Origin: an uncultured Verrucomicrobia subdivision 3 bacterium
GTDB taxonomy: Bacteria; Verrucomicrobiota; Verrucomicrobiia; Limisphaerales; UBA11358
DNA length: 32,396 nucleotides
Assembly: GCA_903888765.1 (NCBI GenBank)
Contig: CAISVF010000074.1
Span: forward strand, 1-32,396
Direction: 5' to 3'
Shown: positions 9,298 through 18,243 of the stretch, piece after piece
Position numbering within the stretch: position 1 is the stretch's first letter
Layout of the letters: the number at the start of each line of letters is the position of its first letter
The notes under the pieces: generated by a model
Told to the model about the DNA's origin: nothing
Seen by the model: the letters and a program-made list of their open reading frames with translations, nothing else
Databases searched by the model: none
Translations under genes and position numbers: made by a program

Positions 9298-9825
9298 TCA
9301 CCCATAGCGATACGGATAGCTCAACGCAAAGGTATTGGGCAGGTGGCGGATTTCGCGTACCGCTCCGTCGGTGAGCAGAACCTCTACGATGTCAAACCGG
9401 ATCTTTACCGGTGGATTGTTCAGTAAGCGCAAATAGTCCAGTGCCGTCTGCGACAGCAATCGCCGCTTGCGCGCATCCACCGCTGCGGCCGGCCGGCTCC
9501 AATCCTCAGAAGAACGGGTCTTCACTTCAACAAAAACCAGACAGCCAGCCATGGGTTGGTTCATTTGGTGAGATCCGGGGTGGAGCGTGGCCTGGATTAA
9601 TTTAGAGAGAATGGAATCATGCGAACCCTCCCGGTCGCGAAAGATCAGGTCAATTTCCCCTCGCTGGGATCGAAAGTTGGCTGTGAGGAATTTCAGGCCA
9701 ATCCGCTGCAAATGCTTTTTGGCCGCCCGTTCGCCTAGTGCGCCTCTCTGCAAATGGACCGGGTGAGTTTGGGGCGCAATATAAACTTTGAATTTTGCCA
9801 AGAGGTTCACCGGACATGAATTCAA
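9298..9825 (-). CDS. YraN/UPF0102 family endonuclease-like protein with an insertion in the core
   Basis: GALGERAAKKHLQRIGLKFLTANFRSQRGEIDLIFRD...LVFVEVKTRSS...ARKRRLLSQTALDYLRLL...VKIRFDIVEVLL; GEIDLI and VFVEVKTR are family hallmarks. Confidence 0.88.
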   Translation of the reverse strand: MNSCPVNLLAKFKVYIAPQTHPVHLQRGALGERAAKKHLQRIGLKFLTANFRSQRGEIDLIFRDREGSHDSILSKLIQATLHPGSHQMNQPMAGCLVFVEVKTRSSEDWSRPAAAVDARKRRLLSQTALDYLRLLNNPPVKIRFDIVEVLLTDGAVREIRHLPNTFALSYPYRYG

Positions 9826-9920
9826 CCCGAACGGAACACTATTGCCAATCTATTCCGGAGGCTAATTCCTCCAGAATTTATCCAAAGCTAACCTGCTCAG
9901 GTAAATCGAATGCACGGCAC

Positions 9921-12900
9921 TTAGCTCTCTGCGCCCTGATTCAACTCTTCCTGAACAGAAAGCAATACCTTCCTCAGGGCGTCCAGCCGCAGCGGTTTGG
10001 GCAAAAATCCGTTCATTCCTGCTTCCTTGCACGCATCCTGATCTTTCCTCATCACGTTAGCGGTCAGAGCGCAAATATAGGGTTGCCGAATTTTGGGGTT
10101 TTCTTGACCCAATCTCCTTACTTCACGGGCTGCCGTAAAACCATCCATCTCCGGCATGTGCAAGTCCATCAGAATAAGGTCGTAAACGTTGCGTTTGGTA
10201 ATCTCCAGGCATTCCCAGCCATTGCCGACGGAATCCGCCTGGTATCCCAGCACACCCAGCATCCGCAACGTCAGTACCCGGTTGATTTCGATGTCTTCCA
10301 CGAGCAGGATCCGGAGGGGCTTGAATGGTTTCTCCAGCGCCGGCTGTGGCGCGACGCGCATGTCCGGCGGTTGGAAATCCACCTTTTCACCGGCAGTTTT
10401 GGCAACCTCTACGGGCAGGGTAAAAGTCACGGTGGTTCCCTTGCCTAACTGGCTTTCCATCGCAATGCTTCCGCCCATAAGTTCAACCAGGGTTTTGGAA
10501 ATGGCGAGGCCCAAGCCGGTGCCGCCCTGCTTGCGGGTGGTCGAACTGTCCACCTGGCTGAAAGGTTTGAACAGGGATGCGATTTTTTCGGCAGGAACGC
10601 CGATGCCAGTGTCGATTACTTTAGTCATAATCATAATTTTTCCGTCCTCTCGCCTTGTCGGGTCCTGATGAACATTTACCGTCACTGTGACGGTGCCTTG
10701 GGGGGTGAATTTAACCGCGTTGCCGACCAAATTAACCAATACCTGATGGAGGCGGGTGCTATCGGCAACGACAATCTCAGGCACGTCGGATTCGACGTGC
10801 CATGACAATTTTACTTTCTTTTCCTGACCCGGGGTGCAGATCTCGATCGCATCCCTCAGGCAATTGGCCAGATTTACCGGCTGCATTTCCAGTCGCAATT
10901 GGCGGGCTTCAATGCGGGAAATGTCGAGGATGTCGTCAATGATCACCAGCAGTGAGTCGCCGCTCTTGGAAATGGTTGTCACATATTCGCGCTGTTGCTC
11001 GCTGAGAGGGGTTTCTTGCAAGAGCGTGGCAAATCCCAGCACAGCATGCATCGGGGTGCGGATTTCATGGCTCATTACGCCAAGGAATTCACTCTTGGCA
11101 CGGTCCGCTGCCTCAGCGGCTTCCTTGGCCTGGCGCAATTGTACTTCCGCTAGTTCGCGTTCCACCAGGAGGGCGGCTAGCTCATTAACCCGTTGCTCCA
11201 GCTTCTGGTTGGCCACCGTCAGATCTTGTCGCGCCTGGCTTAATCCTTCGCGTGCCCCGCCCAAACCTTCCGCGCTGCGGGCGATTTCAAACTGTAATTT
11301 ATTAAAACTATCGGCCATTTCGCCCAGCTCGTCTTTAGAATGAACGCCCACCGGCTGGTAATCCACCCGGGCATGGGCAGCTTTCAGGTCCCCCTTGCCC
11401 AGCGCCTGCATCGCCCGCGAAAAATCAGTGATGGTGCCGCTGACTAGCCGGTCAGCGGCTTTGGCCACCTGCACGGCGGAATGGGCAATCATCCCGGGCA
11501 ATACCATGCCCACCGTGATCGTCAGCATCGCTACCGCTACAAAAATGTCGGCCAGAAGTGTTAGCAGGCCGGTGTCCTGCTTGGGAATGGCATTAAAGGC
11601 GATCAAATAGCCGGCACCATCCAGAAAAAGCACCAGCAGCATGGCTCCGGTCAGTTTGATGTGCAGGGTGCGGGCAATGCCAGGCAGACCCATTTTGCGA
11701 CGGTCAGAATAACGGCGCCAGGCGTATAAGGCGGCTCCGGAATAAGCAAAGGTCAGACCGATGAGCACTGTGGAGAGTCCGAATTGTTGAAAACCAAAAA
11801 TGGCGGTTATGGCCCAAATAATGGCTGCGCCGACTCCGAGCAAAACCAATCCCTTGGGTGCCCGGTACGGTCTTGGCAGGTCCGGTTCATTCTTGCGCAG
11901 CAGCCACACGGCTACATTGGGCATGCCGATACCGATCAGATAGGTGAAGTTGGCCGAGGCTACCAGCCAGATCGGATCGCCGATCCACATAAACCAGATG
12001 GAAAAGCCGGCGGTCAACAGGGTGGCTACCCACGGTGCATCGGTTCGGGAGCGCCAGGCCAGAAATTCGGGGGCCAGGCCATCTTCTGCCAGTTGTGATA
12101 ATGTTCGAGATGCCCCTGCCAGCGGTTGCAGAGTGCCATGAAACATGTTGAAGGTCATGAAACCCAGCGCAGCCGCTTTGGCCCCACTGCCAAACACCGG
12201 GGCAAAAGTAGGCCCCAGCACTTGAATCAAATCCTTGCCGAGCGCTTCCGGTCCCAACGCGCCGAGCCAGACCAGTGGTAAAATTACAAAATAAACCGAG
12301 GCCATCAGTCCCGATGCCAGGACTGCTCTCGGCACGTTTTTTTCCGGGTTGATCGTTTCACCCACGTGACAGGTTGCCGCCTCAAAAGCCGGCGCGGCAA
12401 AGCCCACCAGATATAAGCCTGCCATCGCGCTGGACAACGCCCCAAACCAGCCGGGAAAGGGGAGGGTTAAATGGAAAGTGGTTGCCTGATGCCAGTCCAC
12501 CTTGCCGGTCAGGACCGGTGCCATAAATGAAATAAAAGCCAGGCTGGCGGAAGTAAAGGCAAACGGAAGGGCAAAACGGCCGGTCCATCTTACCCCGCAG
12601 AGGTTGACCACCGTAAAGATGCATACAATCGACAAGGCAATCCACTTGGCGTCGAGAGAAACTCCCAGCCAGTCATGAATGGCGGCTGCGGAGAGTAAAG
12701 CGGTCAAACCGCAGGTGGGCACCCAGCCCCACCAGTAGCAAACGCCGGTTAAATTTGCCAACACCGGACTGTACGGTTTAAATGCTTCGGCACAGGTAGC
12801 GGCAATGCCGCCCACCCGCTTGGGATACATCAGAATCAGTTCCACCCAACCCGGTGCCGCGGCCCAGCTCAATAAAAGTCCCAAAATCAGCAATGGCACC

Positions 12901-13061
12901 GCCGCACTGCCTTGGCCGGGAATGGGGTCTTGTCCAATGAACAGGGCGGCAATTAGAAATAAGCTCTGGTTGCTGCCGCCCATGGCCATGGCGGTGGTGG
13001 TCAGCCATCCCAACGTCCGGGGATGTTCACGCATGGGGGCAGTCGTCGCGGCGGTGTTCAT
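9921..13061 (-). CDS. APC-superfamily amino-acid permease fused to HAMP-HisKA-HATPase_c-receiver (hybrid sensor histidine kinase)
   Basis: One 1046-aa ORF. The N-terminal ~450 aa are permease-like (PGWVELILMYPKRVGGIAATCAEAF, GFAAPAFEAATCHVGETINPEKNVPRAVLASGL, PDLPRPYRAP). These are followed by extra hydrophobic segments, HAMP-like sequence, KSEFLGVMSHEIRTPMHAVLGFA (HisKA, His665), NLVGNAVKFTPQG and GGTGLGLAISKTLVELMGG (HATPase) and ILLVEDIEINRVL...YDLILMDLHMPEMDG (receiver, Asp966). Confidence 0.93.
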   Translation of the reverse strand: MNTAATTAPMREHPRTLGWLTTTAMAMGGSNQSLFLIAALFIGQDPIPGQGSAAVPLLILGLLLSWAAAPGWVELILMYPKRVGGIAATCAEAFKPYSPVLANLTGVCYWWGWVPTCGLTALLSAAAIHDWLGVSLDAKWIALSIVCIFTVVNLCGVRWTGRFALPFAFTSASLAFISFMAPVLTGKVDWHQATTFHLTLPFPGWFGALSSAMAGLYLVGFAAPAFEAATCHVGETINPEKNVPRAVLASGLMASVYFVILPLVWLGALGPEALGKDLIQVLGPTFAPVFGSGAKAAALGFMTFNMFHGTLQPLAGASRTLSQLAEDGLAPEFLAWRSRTDAPWVATLLTAGFSIWFMWIGDPIWLVASANFTYLIGIGMPNVAVWLLRKNEPDLPRPYRAPKGLVLLGVGAAIIWAITAIFGFQQFGLSTVLIGLTFAYSGAALYAWRRYSDRRKMGLPGIARTLHIKLTGAMLLVLFLDGAGYLIAFNAIPKQDTGLLTLLADIFVAVAMLTITVGMVLPGMIAHSAVQVAKAADRLVSGTITDFSRAMQALGKGDLKAAHARVDYQPVGVHSKDELGEMADSFNKLQFEIARSAEGLGGAREGLSQARQDLTVANQKLEQRVNELAALLVERELAEVQLRQAKEAAEAADRAKSEFLGVMSHEIRTPMHAVLGFATLLQETPLSEQQREYVTTISKSGDSLLVIIDDILDISRIEARQLRLEMQPVNLANCLRDAIEICTPGQEKKVKLSWHVESDVPEIVVADSTRLHQVLVNLVGNAVKFTPQGTVTVTVNVHQDPTRREDGKIMIMTKVIDTGIGVPAEKIASLFKPFSQVDSSTTRKQGGTGLGLAISKTLVELMGGSIAMESQLGKGTTVTFTLPVEVAKTAGEKVDFQPPDMRVAPQPALEKPFKPLRILLVEDIEINRVLTLRMLGVLGYQADSVGNGWECLEITKRNVYDLILMDLHMPEMDGFTAAREVRRLGQENPKIRQPYICALTANVMRKDQDACKEAGMNGFLPKPLRLDALRKVLLSVQEELNQGAES

Positions 13062-13220
13062 GACAAATTCGATTGTGTGTTTCCAACCAGGCTAGCCGGG
13101 CAAAAATGGACCTGCAACTGCTGGTTCCCATGGCTGCCAGCTTCATTCATTGGACAAAATAATTCAACTAGTCTTCTACTCATCAAAAAAGTGGCATCGC
13201 ATCGCTGCGCCGCCGATTGG

Positions 13221-13252
13221 TAGCTTAGGTTTGATTTGCATAGCCTAAACTA
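13221..13252. promoter_or_regulatory. Imperfect inverted repeat TAGCTTAGGTT-N10-AGCCTAAACTA, candidate operator
   Basis: Arms match at 9 of 11 positions as reverse complements; intergenic, about 160 bp upstream of the permease-kinase start. Confidence 0.3.
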
Positions 13253-13327
13253 GTAAGCAAAAATTGTGCCAACAGAAACAGCCGATTTTTCGCAGTATTT
13301 TACAGGAATCAGGCGTTGCTTAACCAT

Positions 13328-13353
13328 GCAAGCAATGCAATTGCACGGCTTGC
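13328..13353. promoter_or_regulatory. 26-bp imperfect dyad GCAAGCAATGCAA|TTGCACGGCTTGC, candidate transcription-factor site
   Basis: 11 of 13 paired positions are complementary around a TGCAATTGCA core; intergenic, upstream of the permease-kinase. Confidence 0.4.
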
Positions 13354-13540
13354 GCAGCGTTCATAAACACAAAAAGTTGGGATGGATAGCCAGAAAATTG
13401 AGGGTGCCGGCAATATAATGCCACTCGCAAAGCGGACGCAATTTACGCCAATAATCGTTGGTAAAAACTATCGTCCGCTCTTGCCCCTCGCCCGCAACTG
13501 CAGAAAACACCTGTTTTCTGGAAGCCTCACCGAATCTTCT

Positions 13541-13918
13541 TCAGAGCCGGAATTTCATCCGCAATTCCATCAATAAAGTGCTTTCCCAGGTACTGACGTT
13601 GTTGTCGCTGGTCATCAATTGTTCTACTGCGGCATAAACCTGCTTTTGCTGCTTTCGACCGGTAAAAACCTCAGCCAACCCCAAAGCCAGTTCCTTGGCT
13701 TTGTGGATGGATTGAATACTGGGCCGTATCCTGGTCACCGCCGCATCAAATTCACGGTGGCGGTCAATTTCGTCAGTAAATCCCATGGCCGCCAACACTT
13801 GCTGCAGCTTTTGATCTTCAAAAGAAGTCAGATGCCCGTCCGCATACATGGCTAAAATCAACAAATCGAAAAGCGCCTGTTTTTGGGATGCCGAAAAATT
13901 TTCGAGTTCAAAATCCAT
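13541..13918 (-). CDS. TerB-like (tellurite-resistance TerB fold) protein
   Basis: MDFELENFSASQKQALFDLLILAMYADGHLTSFEDQKLQQVLAAMGF, the TerB-like 'l.aMyADGhls..E...l..vl..lg' pattern. The ORF track extends to 13972; MDFELENF is the likely start. Confidence 0.6.
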   Translation of the reverse strand: MDFELENFSASQKQALFDLLILAMYADGHLTSFEDQKLQQVLAAMGFTDEIDRHREFDAAVTRIRPSIQSIHKAKELALGLAEVFTGRKQQKQVYAAVEQLMTSDNNVSTWESTLLMELRMKFRL

Positions 13919-14191
13919 GGCTGAAATTAACACAATTTGCCGCGAATGGTAAGAGGGAAGCAGATTTTGCATTTCCAGAATGGGTGGCCATCCGATGGAA
14001 CGAACTTATCCAATGCGGTTTGCGTGCTTTGGAGAAAAGGTTTCAACGGAGGGAAGTCTAAAAGTATTCCCGCCCGCCCCGCCCCTGGTTACTGATATTT
14101 GCGCCTGCGGCTGCTTTTCCAGCCGGCCGGAACTTCGCGCAAAATAATTGTTTGAATCGCACGCAAAACCGGTTAGTTATTCCCCGCTGAA

Positions 14192-15478
14192 ATGAAACCA
14201 ACCGATCTGCGGGGTATCCTGCAATATATTCCGCAATTCCGCGAGCGGACCTTCGTGCTCGCGCTGGATGGCGCTATTGTCACCGACGAAAATTTCGCCA
14301 CGCTCCTGCTGGATGTGGCGGTGCTGCGTTCGCTGAATATTCGCGTGGTGCTCGTTCATGGCGCCTCGGCTCAGATCAAGGCGCTGGCGGAGAAACACGG
14401 CCTCAAGCCGTCGAACGCCGATGGCTCGGGCATCACAGATGCGCCGACCTTGCAAATCGCGATGGACGCCGCAAACCGGTTGACGCACGAGATTCTCGAG
14501 GGGCTTTCGGCGAACGACCTGCGCGCGGCCTGTCCGAACGCCATCATTGCCCACCCGCTCGGCATTCTTCAGGGCGTGGACCATCTGTGCACCGGCAAAG
14601 TGGAGCGGGTGGATGTGGACCTGCTCCAAACCTTGCTCGCGCAGGGCATTATTCCGGTAATCCCACCGCTGGGCTTCGACGGCGACGGCAAGACTTATCG
14701 CGTAAATTCCGACAGTGTGGCGGTGGCGGTGGCGGACGCATTAAAGGCGGTGAAGCTGATGTTCATCACGCCGCAGGATGGTATTCTCGTGCAGGGCCGG
14801 CTCATTCGACAAATGTTGCTGGCGGACTTCGAATCCGTCCTCGCGCTGCAAAAAAACGACATTACGCCCGAGCAGCTATCCAAGGCGCTGCACACGGTGA
14901 CTGCGTGCAAGTCCGGCATTCCGCGTGTCCACGTGATCAATGGCAAGGTGGACGAAGGGCTGCTTGCCGAGGTGTTTTCCAACGACGGCGTCGGCACCCT
15001 CATTTATGCGAATGAATATCAGCAGATTCGTCGCGCATTGAAAAAGGATATCCGGGCGATCCAACTGCTCACCAAGGCGGCGGTGGAATCGGCTGAACTC
15101 GTCAAGCGGACCCGCTCGGTGATCGAGAAGCATCTCAGTGATTATTTTATTTTCGAAATTGATAAAAACCCCGTGGCCTGCGTGGCGCTGCACGTTTATC
15201 CCGAGCAAAAAAAAGGGGAGCTGGCCTGCCTCTATGTCAACCCGGCGCATGAAAACCATGGCATCGGGAAAAAATTGATTCAGTTCGTCGAAAATAAGGC
15301 GCGGGAAATGGGACTGGGCGAATTGCTCACGCTCTCGACTCAGGCCTTCACTTATTTTCAGTCCAAAGGCGGATTCAGCGAAGGCACGCCGGATGATTTG
15401 CCGCCGGCGCGGCGTGAGAAATACGATCAGAGCGGCCGCAATTCGAAAGTGCTGGTAAAAAAACTAAACCGGGCCTGA
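14192..15478 (+). CDS. argA: Amino-acid N-acetyltransferase (N-acetylglutamate synthase; amino-acid kinase domain plus GNAT)
   Basis: RERTFVLALDGAIVTDENFATLLLDVAVLRSLNIRVVLVHGASAQIKALAEKHG; VNSDSVAVAVADALKAVKLMFIT; C-terminal GNAT LACLYVNPAHENHGIGKKLIQFVENKAREMGLGELLTLSTQAFTYFQSKGF-like. Confidence 0.9.
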   Translation: MKPTDLRGILQYIPQFRERTFVLALDGAIVTDENFATLLLDVAVLRSLNIRVVLVHGASAQIKALAEKHGLKPSNADGSGITDAPTLQIAMDAANRLTHEILEGLSANDLRAACPNAIIAHPLGILQGVDHLCTGKVERVDVDLLQTLLAQGIIPVIPPLGFDGDGKTYRVNSDSVAVAVADALKAVKLMFITPQDGILVQGRLIRQMLLADFESVLALQKNDITPEQLSKALHTVTACKSGIPRVHVINGKVDEGLLAEVFSNDGVGTLIYANEYQQIRRALKKDIRAIQLLTKAAVESAELVKRTRSVIEKHLSDYFIFEIDKNPVACVALHVYPEQKKGELACLYVNPAHENHGIGKKLIQFVENKAREMGLGELLTLSTQAFTYFQSKGGFSEGTPDDLPPARREKYDQSGRNSKVLVKKLNRA

Positions 15479-15482
15479 TGCC

Positions 15483-16091
15483 GTGAATGCCCGGCTTTTG
15501 CGGCGGATGAGCCTGACGTTTCTTTTTTGCGCCGGCTGTGCGGGCTTCCACCCCATGAATTCCCCAAACGAGATTCCCGCCGCCTGCCGCGCGGCTTGCG
15601 ATCATTGGCAAATCAAGCCGACGACCTTTGTTTTGGTGGTCAACATTTCCCGGCAAACCGTATCGTTGTTCGAAAACAACCGGTTCGTCACCCGATTTCC
15701 CTGTTCGACCTCGCGGTTCGGCATCGGGCAAATCGAAGGCTCTAATTGCACGCCGCTCGGCTTGCATTGCATCGCGGAAAAAATCGGCGATGGCGAACCG
15801 GCGGGAACCGTATTCAAAGGCCGTCGGGTGGTCGGCCACATCTCGCAGCCGCAATTTGCCCGCGCCAGAATTACCACGCGCATTCTGTGGCTGGCCGGCA
15901 TGGAGCCGGGCTTCAATCAGGGCGGCAACGTGGACACCCATGAGCGACTGGTTTACATTCACGGTACGGGCGACCAGGCATCCATTGGCGCACCGGCCTC
16001 GCACGGTTGCATTCATCTGGCGGACGCGGATTTGATCTCTCTTTTTGATTTGCTCCCCACGGGCACATTGGTGTGGATTGCCAGGCAATGA
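15483..16091 (+). CDS. L,D-transpeptidase (YkuD family), exported
   Basis: VLVVNISRQTVSLFENNRFVTRFPCSTSRFGIG; VYIHGTGDQASIGAPASHGCIHLADADLISLFDLLPTGTLVWI (SHGCIHL catalytic motif); hydrophobic N-terminus. GTG start 4 nt after the argA stop. Confidence 0.88.
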   Translation: MNARLLRRMSLTFLFCAGCAGFHPMNSPNEIPAACRAACDHWQIKPTTFVLVVNISRQTVSLFENNRFVTRFPCSTSRFGIGQIEGSNCTPLGLHCIAEKIGDGEPAGTVFKGRRVVGHISQPQFARARITTRILWLAGMEPGFNQGGNVDTHERLVYIHGTGDQASIGAPASHGCIHLADADLISLFDLLPTGTLVWIARQ

Positions 16092-16134
16092 ACCAACCTT
16101 GACTTGCGCGGGACAACCATGGATTTTGACACCT

Positions 16135-16515
16135 GTGTTCGCGCGTCTCGCTAAATGGTGCCTGGTCGCCGCGCTGGTTTTGACAACCGGTGTCCAATGG
16201 GCTGCCCTGCAAACGGTCGCGTGGACGACGATGCTTGCTAGCAACCTGCGCAGCGATTCCCTGACGCAAGCCGTGGCCAAAACGTTCGACGGGGACCACC
16301 CCTGTCCCTTGTGCAAGGCCATTGCCGCTGCCAAAAAGTCCGGGAACAAAGCGGAAATCCTGACGCCGGTTATTAAATTGGAATTTCCGCCGATTCCGGC
16401 AGTATTTGTTTTTCTTGCGCCACCGCCCGTTTCTGCGTTTTCGCGGGCTGAAATTTTTGCTTCGCCCCTTTCCCTCCAACCGCCGGTGCCGCCGCCGCGC
16501 GGCTGCTTCGCTTGA
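16135..16515 (+). CDS. Small uncharacterised membrane-anchored/exported protein with DGDHPCPLC motif
   Basis: GTG start candidate VFARLAKWCLVAALVLTTGVQWAALQTVAWTT (single hydrophobic helix), then AVAKTFDGDHPCPLCKAIAAAKK. The ORF track start at 16045 overlaps the upstream gene and is less likely. Confidence 0.6.
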   Translation: MFARLAKWCLVAALVLTTGVQWAALQTVAWTTMLASNLRSDSLTQAVAKTFDGDHPCPLCKAIAAAKKSGNKAEILTPVIKLEFPPIPAVFVFLAPPPVSAFSRAEIFASPLSLQPPVPPPRGCFA

Positions 16516-16626
16516 TTCAACGCAGTTTTTTCGGGCCAACGTCGTGAGGCGTCGGCTCACATTAAATATTAATTCCTTTTCCTTGAGAACGCTGGGTGGC
16601 GCTCTCGCAATCGTTAGCTTGGCTAT

Positions 16627-17562
16627 ATGAAAAATCAAAATCTGAACGACTCTTTAAAGAAAGCCAGTGTGGGTGTGTTGCTGAGTTTTGGGGCTCCGGT
16701 CGCGGCGTTTGCCTGCGCTTGCGGCTGCGGTGTGTTTGATGTGGGCACCAGCTCCATGTTTCCATCAGATGCCGGCGGTACCGCGTTTCTGAACTACGCT
16801 TACCAAAACCAGGATCATAACTGGAGCGGCACGTCATCTGCGCCCGCTGGCAGCAATGACGATAAAAAAATCGAAACCCACTTCGTCACCTTGGGATTAC
16901 AATATCTGTTCAATCCTGATTGGGGTGTGCAATGGGAACTTCCGTTCGCCAACCGCACCTTTGATTCTGTTGGCAACACTTCCTCTCTGAATTGGACCAG
17001 TCTGGGCGATGTCCGCCTCAAGGGCCTTTACACCGGTTTCTCGGAGGATTTATCGAGTGGCCTGACGTTCGGGGTCAAGCTGCCCACCGGCAGCTACCAT
17101 CACACCGAAGCCCTTGGCAGCATTGACCGGGACACGCAGATCGGCTCCGGCAGCACGGATTTTCTGCTGGGCGGTTATCACCGTGCCCGCCTGGGAAATT
17201 CGCCCTGGAATTGGTTTGTGCAGGCAGAACTGGATATGCCGGCTTTGAAACAAGGCGATTATCGTCCGGGGCTCGAAGCAGATGCAGCCGTGGGATTTTA
17301 TTTCGACGGCCTCTCGCTCGGCCGCACCAAGGTTTCACCCGTCGCGCAGGTCATCGGTTCTTGGCGTGGGCGTGATACCGGATTGGCTGCCGCGTCGGAC
17401 AATTCCGGCTATCAGCGCATCTTGGTTTCGCCCGGACTTGAGTTTCATCTGCACCCCGTGAAAATATACGCCGACGCGGAACTGCCGGTTTATCAAAATG
17501 TGAGCGGCCATCAGTTGGTGGCGCCGGTATTGTTCAAATTGACCTTGAGCTATATGTTTTAG
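16627..17562 (+). CDS. Outer-membrane beta-barrel-like protein with Cys-rich mature N-terminus
   Basis: Signal peptide ASVGVLLSFGAPVAAFA followed by CACGCGVFDVGTSSMFPSD; alternating amphipathic strands (WGVQWELPFANRTF, LSSGLTFGVKLPTGSYHH) and terminal aromatic FKLTLSYMF. Confidence 0.75.
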   Translation: MKNQNLNDSLKKASVGVLLSFGAPVAAFACACGCGVFDVGTSSMFPSDAGGTAFLNYAYQNQDHNWSGTSSAPAGSNDDKKIETHFVTLGLQYLFNPDWGVQWELPFANRTFDSVGNTSSLNWTSLGDVRLKGLYTGFSEDLSSGLTFGVKLPTGSYHHTEALGSIDRDTQIGSGSTDFLLGGYHRARLGNSPWNWFVQAELDMPALKQGDYRPGLEADAAVGFYFDGLSLGRTKVSPVAQVIGSWRGRDTGLAAASDNSGYQRILVSPGLEFHLHPVKIYADAELPVYQNVSGHQLVAPVLFKLTLSYMF

Positions 17563-17564
17563 GC

Positions 17565-18230
17565 ATGCCGCCGGTTCCCGACATACCTGCCACGCCCGTC
17601 CAGCACCGTGATGAGCGGCTGTTTTTGCTTATCGTCATGGTGCTGGCGGCTGGCGCCGGCTTGGGCAGTTGGTTCGCTGCCACCGCCCTGTCACACCATG
17701 ATCGGTCGCAAATCCGGATGCCGGAAAAATCCCGCAAGCTGGTGAACTTCTCCCTGACCGATAGTGCCGGGCGCGACGTCACGCGCGCCGGGTTGGACGG
17801 AAAAATTCTCGTCGTTAGTTTTTTGTTCACGAGCTGTTCGTTGACCTGTCCCGAGGTTAGCCGGCGGATGGCGGAAATCCAGCGACTCACTGCGGAAGTG
17901 CCGGATGTGCGATTGCTTTCCCTTACCGTGGATCCTCGCTCCGATACGCCGCCGGTGCTGGCCAGGTGGGCCGCCCGTTTCGGTGCCGAAACAAATCGCT
18001 GGCGGTTGCTTACGGGCGCAAAATCGGTTTTATATAATCTGATTGGCACCAGTTTTCTGGTTGTGGAAACGAACAATCCGTTCAATTCCATGCCCGGAAA
18101 TTTTGCCGGCACCGAGCGTATTGCCCTGGTGGATCGGCACGGTAACATCCGGGCGTTTTTTGATGGCCTGCGCGCCGAAACCCCGGCAGCCGTGGTGGCG
18201 GAAATTGCCGCATTGGAACTGGAAAAATAG
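17565..18230 (+). CDS. SCO1/SenC/PrrC family protein (CX3C site)
   Basis: VVSFLFTSCSLTCPEVSRRMAEIQRLTAEVPDVRLLSLTVDPRSDTPPVLARWAARFG; N-terminal TM. ATG 2 nt after the preceding stop. Confidence 0.88.
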   Translation: MPPVPDIPATPVQHRDERLFLLIVMVLAAGAGLGSWFAATALSHHDRSQIRMPEKSRKLVNFSLTDSAGRDVTRAGLDGKILVVSFLFTSCSLTCPEVSRRMAEIQRLTAEVPDVRLLSLTVDPRSDTPPVLARWAARFGAETNRWRLLTGAKSVLYNLIGTSFLVVETNNPFNSMPGNFAGTERIALVDRHGNIRAFFDGLRAETPAAVVAEIAALELEK

Positions 18231-18243
18231 CAGATTGAAAACC

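Noticed and set aside
13501-13520. CAGAAAAC-ACCT-GTTTTCTG hairpin downstream of the TerB-like gene as a terminator
   Set aside because: 8-bp AT-rich stem with no following T-tract on the minus strand; not enough to call an intrinsic terminator.
13541-13918. TerB-like protein considered as evidence for a tellurite-resistance or phage-defence ter operon
   Set aside because: No TerA/C/D/E/Z partners in the window; an isolated TerB-like fold is common and not diagnostic.
15375-16520. 381-aa minus-strand ORF opposite argA end, L,D-transpeptidase and DHPCPLC gene
   Set aside because: No family motifs; the plus-strand genes have clear catalytic and signal motifs.
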